Shown piece by piece: positions 50,292 through 57,150 of a DNA stretch of 64,000 nt (position 1 is its first letter; the number at the start of each line of letters is the position of its first letter). Under the pieces are notes generated by a model. That model did not search any database. It was not told the origin of the DNA and saw only the letters and a list, made by a program, of their open reading frames with translations. The position numbers and the translations under genes were made by a program. Source of the stretch: Bacteroidaceae bacterium (GTDB lineage: Bacteria; Bacteroidota; Bacteroidia; Bacteroidales; Bacteroidaceae); NCBI GenBank assembly GCA_017448825.1, contig JAFSKR010000039.1:1-64000 (forward strand), read 5' to 3'.

Positions 50292-51860
50292 CTATCTCAC
50301 CCACTGCTCAGGATTCAAACGGGAACTTTCTTGTCGAAGCTGGAAGTGAAGAATGTAACGTCCATCATCATCCCGTCCGATAGCACCAAGTGTTTCACGT
50401 GTCTTGACACTTTGCCCCTTGCGGACAGATACGGAGGAAAGTCCTGAATAGACGGAAATATAGGAGCCGTGACGAAGCATGACGATGTAGGAACCACCAT
50501 ACTGGAAAATAGAGCTAACCGTCCCATCGAAAACGGCACGTGCTGCACATCCTGGTTGCCCCTTGATATCGATACCTTTATTGTCAAGTGTGACATTTTT
50601 CAGTCCTGACACTGAGTAATTGCCATAATGCCCCACCACACTGTAACTTCCCGTAATAGGCATTGGCAAACGTCCTTTGTTGCTGACAAAATTCTTGGAA
50701 AGTTTTGCATCAGCACCTGAATCATTACTCTTCCACACCTCATACTTCGTACGTTCTTCCCTCTCAGCCTTTGCTGCCACTTTCACATTCGCTTCAGCAT
50801 TCTTCAGTTCCTCCTTTGCCTTCTCCACATTCGCCTTGGCCGTATTCTTTTCCGCAGCAGTCTTGGCTGCACGACGAGCGGTCTCAGCGGCTTCAGCCGC
50901 CTTACGTGCCCGTTCTGCAGCAGCTTTTGCCTCCGCCAACTTACGCGCCTTTTCGCGTGCTTCGGCTTCTGCCTTCTTACGTGCCTCTTCCGCCTTTCGT
51001 TTTCTTTCTGCCTCAGCACGGCGAGCAGCCTCAATCTCCGCTTGGATAATGCGGTCTATCTCGGCATTCAATACCTGCTCCTTTTTCTGATAGTCTTGTA
51101 TTTGCCGTTGTACCGTCGCAATGTTTTTGTTGAGGAAAGTTACCTGCGTTTCGCAACTGCTCTTCATGCCCTGCAACGACTTTTTCTTCTCTTCCACCGC
51201 GTGCAGGTTATGTTCCTTCTGCGTCTTGGCTGCCAACAATTCATTCTGCTTCTGCTTCACTTCCTGTTGCTTCTCCTTTAACAGTTCGCCCTGTGCCTTT
51301 TGGAAGGTGGAATACTCCTTCATATAACGGAAACGGCGTACCATCTGCGTGAAATTATCAGCAGAGAAGACGAACATGAGTTTGTTTTGTACTGACCTGT
51401 TCTTCCGCATATATGCCATCGCCTTGGCATAACGTTTCTTCTTCATTTCAAGGTCTTTCTGCAATTTCACCAACTGCACGTTCAAGGTATCGATAGTCGC
51501 TTCCAACGATACGATATCTTTATTCAAACTATCAATGGAGTGCTGTTGCCTACCTATCTGATGGTCAAGTATCAGCACACTGTCAAGACTCGCCTTTACA
51601 TTCTTGTTCAACTGCGCCAACTGCACTTGCGATTGCTGCCGTGCTTTCTGTGTGGCGACTTTTTCATTTTTCAGTTGTGTCTTCTTATCAACCTTCTTGG
51701 CTGTTTGCTGCCGAGTGGTCTTGGTAGCTTTCTTCTGCGTCGTTTTTGTCGTAGTGGTCTGAGGCTTACGAACAGGCGTTGTCTTCTTTCCCCTGCTCTG
51801 TGCCGAGAGGGGAAGCATCAATACCACTGACAATATCAAGACCAAAAGACGCTTCATCAT
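50292..51860 (-). CDS. EnvC-like murein hydrolase activator (degenerate LytM)
   Basis: 522 residues: signal peptide, a T/K-rich stretch, two coiled-coil regions (about 55-270), a long Ala/Lys/Glu-rich helix (about 260-375, many AEA and RKA repeats) and a C-terminal LytM/M23 domain (about 395-522). The zinc site is incomplete: the HxxxD motif reads NKGID and the HxH motif reads ILHFQ. That matches EnvC-type proteins, which activate amidases instead of cutting peptidoglycan. The start overlaps the DUF4292 stop (ATGA); ATG at 51857 is equally possible. Confidence 0.88.
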   Translation of the reverse strand: MMKRLLVLILSVVLMLPLSAQSRGKKTTPVRKPQTTTTKTTQKKATKTTRQQTAKKVDKKTQLKNEKVATQKARQQSQVQLAQLNKNVKASLDSVLILDHQIGRQQHSIDSLNKDIVSLEATIDTLNVQLVKLQKDLEMKKKRYAKAMAYMRKNRSVQNKLMFVFSADNFTQMVRRFRYMKEYSTFQKAQGELLKEKQQEVKQKQNELLAAKTQKEHNLHAVEEKKKSLQGMKSSCETQVTFLNKNIATVQRQIQDYQKKEQVLNAEIDRIIQAEIEAARRAEAERKRKAEEARKKAEAEAREKARKLAEAKAAAERARKAAEAAETARRAAKTAAEKNTAKANVEKAKEELKNAEANVKVAAKAEREERTKYEVWKSNDSGADAKLSKNFVSNKGRLPMPITGSYSVVGHYGNYSVSGLKNVTLDNKGIDIKGQPGCAARAVFDGTVSSIFQYGGSYIVMLRHGSYISVYSGLSSVSVRKGQSVKTRETLGAIGRDDDGRYILHFQLRQESSRLNPEQWVR

Positions 51861-52567
51861 TTGTTCATCATGCTGCTAAACAACCTGTTAGCATCCGTCT
51901 TCGTATATTTGTCCGACACCGTCGTATGCGCGCTCCAATTAGAAGAGTTCCCCTTACCAGAAAGTTTCAAGTCCAACTGGATGGGCGACTTGGCAGGGAT
52001 GGAATAAGAGACGGCATCCGAATTCTGTGCCTCCTTCCAGAAAAAGTCCTGAATAGTGGCAAAGTCGATGTTGTTCTTCTTAAAGGCATCAAACTCACTA
52101 TATGGAGTCTCCACATACCGCTTGTTGATGCGGTCGATGAGCAGCATCTTATCGGGCGACAGTTCCAAGCGTCCCACCTCAGCAATGCCCAACACGGGAT
52201 CCACCAACGTAATCTGTATCACATCGTCATACCGCATCCGCAAGGTTCCTGTCGTAGTGATGTCTTTTCCTTCTTGCTTCAGTGTCACTCTCACTTTCGA
52301 TGTAAAATTAGTACCCACAGGAATGTTCATCTTGCTGATATCCACCTCTTGCTTATCCTTTTTCGTCGATGGAGTCACTGTGGCTGTTCCGCTGCTTGAT
52401 GCCGTAGCCGACGATGTCCCTTCTGGTGTTTGGGTCACAATTGTTGTGGTGGCTTGCGTTCGAGCAGCTTTTTCTTTAGCAGCCTTTTTCGACGAATGGC
52501 AAGATGCCAACGTCAGTACCGCCACCATGAAAAGCAAAAAGTGAAAAGAAAAAAATCTAATTTTCAT
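51857..52567 (-). CDS. DUF4292 lipoprotein
   Basis: 236 residues with a lipoprotein signal (FHFLLFMVAVLTLASC), a Ser/Thr/Ala-rich linker (about 30-65) and the DUF4292 domain (TSKVRVTLKQEGKDITTTG, LRMRYDDVIQITLVDPVLGI, LIDRINKRYVETPYSEF). DUF4292 is thought to be related to the LolA/LolB fold, so a role in lipoprotein or lipid handling at the outer membrane is plausible. Lies between a TPR gene and the EnvC-like gene, an order seen in other Bacteroidetes. Confidence 0.87.
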   Translation of the reverse strand: MKIRFFSFHFLLFMVAVLTLASCHSSKKAAKEKAARTQATTTIVTQTPEGTSSATASSSGTATVTPSTKKDKQEVDISKMNIPVGTNFTSKVRVTLKQEGKDITTTGTLRMRYDDVIQITLVDPVLGIAEVGRLELSPDKMLLIDRINKRYVETPYSEFDAFKKNNIDFATIQDFFWKEAQNSDAVSYSIPAKSPIQLDLKLSGKGNSSNWSAHTTVSDKYTKTDANRLFSSMMNK

Positions 52568-52596
52568 TTCTATCGTGTATTTTTATGCCCCAAGGC

Positions 52597-54213
52597 TTAT
52601 TTTTTCTTGGTTTTCTTATTGATTTGTTGAATATGTTCCCGAATGTCATCGCTCATTTCTTCATCTCCTTCTTCCATCAGTTCCACCACTTTATCCATAT
52701 ACTCTTTCGCTTCATCGTAACGTTTCAACTGGAAAAGCACCCAAGCGTATGTGTCCAGATAAGTGGCATTGTCAGGTTCCTGCTCAATGGCTTGTCGGCT
52801 CATCTCTTCAGCACGGTTGAGGTCTTTTTTCTTCAATGACAGATAGTAGGCATAATTGTTCAGCACCATCGCGTCATTCTGCTTATATACCAGACAAGAA
52901 TCGTATGCTTGAAACGCTTCCTCGTCCTGCCCCATGCTATGATAGAGGTCACCCATCAACGCATACATATTTATATATAGTTGTGACTTATTCTCATTGG
53001 TCGAACTCTCCAAACGCTCCAAGCCTCCACGGAATGCCTCCACCGCTTTTTCTTTTTCATCCAGTTGAAAATACCCCACTCCCAGATAGTAATAGAACAC
53101 AGGGTCTGCCACCTTATAATCGACAGCAGGCTTGCATACCGCCACGATACCCATCGTATCGTTCGCTTCAATGGCATACGCTAACAACTGCTGACGTGCC
53201 ATATCATTCTCGGGATCCAGTTCCAGCATCTTCATCAAGTAAGGCTTCACCTCTTCGCTCGGCATCTTCTTCGTCACCATATAGCGTACCTTCAGTTCTA
53301 TAATGCCTCCCTTCTCCTGCGACTTTTCCAACACCTTGTCAAACAATGTCAGCAACTGTGTCGAGTCTGCATTCTGGTTCAGATTCTCATACACCAAAAC
53401 CCCCATCATCCTTGTCCTCGTGGCATCATCCAAACTCGGGTTCGTGAGCAACCGTGTCAAGTATTGTTGGTACAACGAATCTTCTTTCTCCATCTGATAG
53501 AAGTTTGACATTGACAACAGCAACGTCACATTGTTCGGGTCTTTCTCCTCCACGGCATGAAACTGCTTCAGAGCCTCTTCCTTTTTTCCTGCATCCAGAT
53601 ATAGGTCACCGATGACCACCTGATAGCGCAAGTCATTCGGATACTCCTCTGCCAATTTCTCCATCTCCGCAAAGGCACGCTTCTCGTCCTTCATCTGGAG
53701 AAACAAACGGAACTTCTCCATCGACAGCTGCTCGCTCTTGCCTTCCTTCAACTCTATCTTATCCAACACCTTCACCATGTTTTCATAGTCGTTGTTGTGC
53801 TCATACATACCCAACAACATCATCAGCACCTCCGACTTGTTCGGGAACTGCTGTGCCATCTCCTCCACCACACGCTGGGCATCCTCGTTACGCTTTGCCT
53901 CCGAGTATCTTGTCATCAGGCTGTTCTTATACCAATAGTTGTCTGGAAAGAGTTGGCACGCCTTCTCCAATGCGTCGATAGAAAGGCTGTCACATTTTGC
54001 ATACCGATATAAATCCGCCAACTCATAAAGTGCCGCCCCCGACTTTGGATTGAGGCGACAACAATAGTCAAACAGGTCGATAGCCGCATCATAATTGTTT
54101 GCCAGCTTCTGACGCACAGCCTCCTCAAAGATGTAATCGAACTTCACACCTTGTGCTTGTAGCATGGGCACCGCCAGCACCCACAAGGATAATATGAAAA
54201 TGACTCTACGCAT
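52597..54213 (-). CDS. Exported tetratricopeptide repeat protein
   Basis: 538 residues from the ATG at 54213, with a signal peptide (VIFILSLWVLAVPMLQAQG) and about a dozen TPR units covering the rest, such as YDAAIDLFDYCCRLNPKSGA, YLGVGYFQLDEKEKAVEAFR and DEEAFQAYDSCLVYKQNDAM. Probably a periplasmic scaffold. The seven-codon extension to 54234 precedes the signal sequence and is dropped. It starts 27 bases after dut and is followed by DUF4292; C-terminal end lysine-rich (KKTKKK). Confidence 0.88.
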   Translation of the reverse strand: MRRVIFILSLWVLAVPMLQAQGVKFDYIFEEAVRQKLANNYDAAIDLFDYCCRLNPKSGAALYELADLYRYAKCDSLSIDALEKACQLFPDNYWYKNSLMTRYSEAKRNEDAQRVVEEMAQQFPNKSEVLMMLLGMYEHNNDYENMVKVLDKIELKEGKSEQLSMEKFRLFLQMKDEKRAFAEMEKLAEEYPNDLRYQVVIGDLYLDAGKKEEALKQFHAVEEKDPNNVTLLLSMSNFYQMEKEDSLYQQYLTRLLTNPSLDDATRTRMMGVLVYENLNQNADSTQLLTLFDKVLEKSQEKGGIIELKVRYMVTKKMPSEEVKPYLMKMLELDPENDMARQQLLAYAIEANDTMGIVAVCKPAVDYKVADPVFYYYLGVGYFQLDEKEKAVEAFRGGLERLESSTNENKSQLYINMYALMGDLYHSMGQDEEAFQAYDSCLVYKQNDAMVLNNYAYYLSLKKKDLNRAEEMSRQAIEQEPDNATYLDTYAWVLFQLKRYDEAKEYMDKVVELMEEGDEEMSDDIREHIQQINKKTKKK

Positions 54214-54240
54214 ACAAAATCGCACATCAAACATCCTGCA

Positions 54241-54675
54241 TCACTTCACCCCACTATGTCCAAACCCACCGGCACCTCTCTCCGTCTCGTCCAACACATC
54301 CACTGCCACCAGTGTAGGCTGCTCATGCTTCGCTATCACCATCTGCGCAATCCGCTCACCATCATTGATGACAAACGGCTCGTTCGACAGATTCACCAAG
54401 ATGACACACACCTCACCCCTGTAGTCAGCATCTACCGTGCCAGGCGAATTCAGCACCGTCACTCCCTTCTTGATAGCCAAGCCCGAGCGTGGACGCACCT
54501 GTGCTTCATAGCCCTCAGGCAACGCTATAAACAACCCCGTTGGCACCAACGCACGTGCCAACGGCTCCAATGTGATCGGAGCATCCAGATTCGCCCGCAA
54601 GTCCATTCCTGCCGACTGCGGGGTGGCATACTGCGGCAACGCATGATGCGACCGATTGATGATTTTCACTTCCAT
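54241..54675 (-). CDS. dut: dUTP diphosphatase
   Basis: Hydrolyses dUTP to dUMP, keeping uracil out of DNA and supplying thymidylate synthesis. From the ATG at 54675 the 144 residues carry all five trimeric dUTPase motifs: [44 protein letters not shown] and [11 protein letters not shown]. The longer frame to 54798 adds 41 residues read from hairpin element copy C and passes through the promoter, so it is false. First gene of dut-TPR-DUF4292-EnvC. Confidence 0.96.
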   Translation of the reverse strand: MEVKIINRSHHALPQYATPQSAGMDLRANLDAPITLEPLARALVPTGLFIALPEGYEAQVRPRSGLAIKKGVTVLNSPGTVDADYRGEVCVILVNLSNEPFVINDGERIAQMVIAKHEQPTLVAVDVLDETERGAGGFGHSGVK

Positions 54676-54693
54676 ATACCTAAAATTTGGCTG

Positions 54694-54701
54694 CAAAGGT
54701 A
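54694..54701 (-). promoter_or_regulatory. dut operon promoter, -7 box
   Basis: TACCTTTG on the minus strand, 18 bases before the dut ATG. Confidence 0.65.
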
Positions 54702-54727
54702 CGAAAGAAAAGTAAAAAGTAAAAATG

Positions 54728-54802
54728 AAAAGTGAAAAATTTGCTACCGCACTTGCACGGAAACAGGTGGCAAACTGCAGCGGTAGCAAATTTTTCACTT
54801 TT
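54728..54802. repeat. 75-bp hairpin element, copy C
   Basis: Perfect 22-bp arms (54728-54749 and 54781-54802) around a 31-base loop. Lies between the divergent dut and dgt promoters. The loop equals the reverse complement of the copy D loop at 26 of 31 positions. Confidence 0.9.
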
Positions 54803-54828
54803 CACTTTCCCTTTTTACCTTTTTTCCT

Positions 54829-54836
54829 TACCTTTG
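54829..54836 (+). promoter_or_regulatory. dgt promoter, -7 box, leaderless
   Basis: TACCTTTG ends 4 bases before the dgt ATG, so transcription should begin at or next to the start codon, with no room for a ribosome-binding site. Confidence 0.6.
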
Positions 54837-54840
54837 CACC

Positions 54841-56151
54841 ATGAATTGGCTTCAACTTATCTCTAATAAACGGCTTGGGCAAGAGGACTTGCACATCAGC
54901 CGCAAAGACGACCGTACCGAGTTCAAACGCGACTACGACCGTCTCATCTTCTCCGCCCCTTTCCGACGTCTCCAGAACAAGACACAAGTCTTTCCACTGC
55001 CAGGCAGCATCTTCGTCCACAACCGTCTCACCCATTCCCTCGAAGTGGCAAGTGTAGGCCGCAGCCTTGGCGACGACGTCGCCCATCAACTCATTGACCT
55101 CCATCCCGAACTGGCACACACCCTTTTTGCCGAGATTGGCTCCATCGTGTCGGCAGCATGTCTCGCCCACGACATGGGCAATCCCCCCTTCGGGCATTCG
55201 GGCGAACGTGCCATCGCCTCCTACTTCAGCGAGGGCGACGGCATCACCTACAAGGGACAACTCACTCCCGACCAATGGGCAGACATCACCCATTTTGATG
55301 GCAACGCCAACGCCTTCCGTCTGCTCACCCATCAGTTCAAAGGACGACGCATGGGCGGATTCGTCCTCACCTACTCTACCCTCGCCAGCATCGTCAAGTA
55401 CCCATACCCTGCCATCGAAGCCACCAAGCAGAAGTTTGGCTTCTTCACCCAAGAGCGTCCCCTCTACGAACGCATCGCTACCGAACTGGGTCTCTGCCGA
55501 CAAGAAGGCTTCATGCGACACCCCCTCGCCTACCTGGTGGAAGCTGCTGATGACATTTGTTACGAAATCATGGACATCGAGGATGCCCACAAACTCAAGA
55601 TACTCTCCACCACCGAGACACGCGACCTCATGCTCGGTTTCGTCAACCCCGACCGTCGCCAACACATCATCGAGCGAGCCTCTGCTGTCGATGACCTCAA
55701 CGAGCAAGTAGTCTATTTCCGTTCCTGTGCCATCGGAGCCTTAGAGCGCGAATGCGTCCGCATCTTTGTCGAGAATGAAGACGCTATCCTGACAGGCACC
55801 TTCACAGGTTCCCTGATTGACCACTCCTGTCCTCTGGTGAAAGAAGCCTACGCCGCCTGTGTGAAAGTGGCCAAGAGCCGCATCTATCGCAGCCGAGACG
55901 TGGTTGACACAGAATTGGCGGGTTACAAAATCATCTATACACTTATCAACCTCTTCACCAACGCCGTCATGAGTCCTCAGCACGCATACAGCCGCCTCTT
56001 GCTCGACCGCGTATCCTCCCAGTACGAAGTGGATAGCCCCGACACATACGTCCGCATCATGGCAGTCCTCGACTACCTCTCTGGCATGACCGACGTTTTT
56101 GCCCTCGACCTCTACCGCAAAATCAACGGCGAAAGCCTCCCAATGATATGA
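54841..56151 (+). CDS. dgt: Deoxyguanosinetriphosphate triphosphohydrolase-like protein
   Basis: HD-domain enzyme that splits dGTP (or other dNTPs) into deoxynucleoside and triphosphate. The 436 residues include RDYDRLIFSAPFRRLQNKTQ, the HD residues His65 (HNRLTHSLEV), His110-Asp111 (CLAHDMGNPPFGHSGE) and the later YLVEAADDICYEIMD. The N-terminus MNWLQLISNKRLGQ fits the family, supporting the ATG at 54841 despite the missing leader. The symporter gene overlaps its stop by 4 bases. Near dut, it concentrates dNTP control here. Confidence 0.93.
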   Translation: MNWLQLISNKRLGQEDLHISRKDDRTEFKRDYDRLIFSAPFRRLQNKTQVFPLPGSIFVHNRLTHSLEVASVGRSLGDDVAHQLIDLHPELAHTLFAEIGSIVSAACLAHDMGNPPFGHSGERAIASYFSEGDGITYKGQLTPDQWADITHFDGNANAFRLLTHQFKGRRMGGFVLTYSTLASIVKYPYPAIEATKQKFGFFTQERPLYERIATELGLCRQEGFMRHPLAYLVEAADDICYEIMDIEDAHKLKILSTTETRDLMLGFVNPDRRQHIIERASAVDDLNEQVVYFRSCAIGALERECVRIFVENEDAILTGTFTGSLIDHSCPLVKEAYAACVKVAKSRIYRSRDVVDTELAGYKIIYTLINLFTNAVMSPQHAYSRLLLDRVSSQYEVDSPDTYVRIMAVLDYLSGMTDVFALDLYRKINGESLPMI

Positions 56152-57002
56152 ACACCATCTTCATCGTACTCCCCATCCTCACCCTGCTCATGTTTGACCT
56201 GGGGTTAACATTGCGTCCGCACGACTTTCAATTGATACTGCAGCGACCCCTGCCCATCACGGCAGGATTAGTCGGGCAAATCATCCTGCTGCCCCTCATC
56301 GCATGGGCAGTCGGCACATACTTCCACCTCTCCCCCCTCTTCTTCCTCGGCATCATGCTCATCGCCTGTAGCCCGGGCGGCAGTTCCAGCAACGTCTTTT
56401 CCATGTTGGCACGAGGCGATGTGGCGCTATCTGTCACCTTGACCGCTTGCAGCTCCATCATCACCCTCTTCACCGTACCCCTCATCATGGCATGGGCCAC
56501 CCAAAGTGTGGGCACCGCCACCGATGTCCACCTGCCCGTCGGCAACCTGCTCATACAAAACATCGTGCTCATGGCTGTGCCTATCCTCATCGGACTGGGC
56601 ATAGGGCTCAAATGGAAGAATGCCGCCCAAGGCATCCACAACGTGCTCCGACGTGCAGCTTTTCCCGCCCTCATCCTGCTTGCCACCGTGTTTTTCATAC
56701 AACATCGTGCAACCATCATGCAGGAGTTTCCCTCTTTGGGTCTGTGCATCTCCATCCTCATTCTCACCGTCATGGGAGGCGGAGCCTTACTTTCCCACCT
56801 GTTCCGATTGAAGGGAGCAGAACGCCGCACCATCGTCATTGAAGTGGGTATGCAGAACGCAGCCCAAGCCATCACCGTGGCTTGCAGCCCATTAGTATTT
56901 GACAACGAAGAGATAGCCATCCCTGCCATCATCTACGCCCTCATGATGAACGTCATTCTGCTCATCTACGTGGCCGTAGTCAAAGCTAAAAGTGAAAAGT
57001 GA
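56148..57002 (+). CDS. Bile acid:sodium symporter family transporter
   Basis: 284 residues with about nine hydrophobic helices in the BASS pattern: LLMFDLGLTLRPHDFQLIL, ACSPGGSSSNVFSMLARGDV (the conserved sodium-site region) and IVIEVGMQNAAQAITVACSP. Bacterial members carry diverse organic acids, so bile acid is not implied. Coupled to dgt by an ATGA overlap. The last residues (KAKSEK) and the stop codon are encoded by the flank and arm of hairpin element copy D, so the natural C-terminus may have been altered. Confidence 0.88.
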   Translation: MNTIFIVLPILTLLMFDLGLTLRPHDFQLILQRPLPITAGLVGQIILLPLIAWAVGTYFHLSPLFFLGIMLIACSPGGSSSNVFSMLARGDVALSVTLTACSSIITLFTVPLIMAWATQSVGTATDVHLPVGNLLIQNIVLMAVPILIGLGIGLKWKNAAQGIHNVLRRAAFPALILLATVFFIQHRATIMQEFPSLGLCISILILTVMGGGALLSHLFRLKGAERRTIVIEVGMQNAAQAITVACSPLVFDNEEIAIPAIIYALMMNVILLIYVAVVKAKSEK

Positions 57003-57069
57003 AAAATTTGCTACCGCAGCAGTTGGGCACCTGTTTTCGTGCAAATGCGGTAGCAAATTTTTCACTTTT
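56995..57069. repeat. 75-bp hairpin element, copy D
   Basis: Perfect 22-bp arms (56995-57016 and 57048-57069) around a 31-base loop. It contains the symporter stop codon. Confidence 0.9.
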
Positions 57070-57084
57070 CATTTTTACCTTTCA

Positions 57085-57135
57085 ATTTAACTTTCGCAAG
57101 TTGTATATCTTTGAAGTTAACGAAGCGATAACTTC
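57085..57135 (-). repeat. GTTAACTTC repeat element, copy 2
   Basis: Reverse-orientation match to 2791-2840. On the plus strand it reads TATCTTTG (57106-57113, a good -7 box) then a GAAGTTA/TAACTTC hairpin. It lies in the convergent gap after the symporter gene. Confidence 0.5.
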
Positions 57136-57150
57136 AGAAAGTTCAACACC

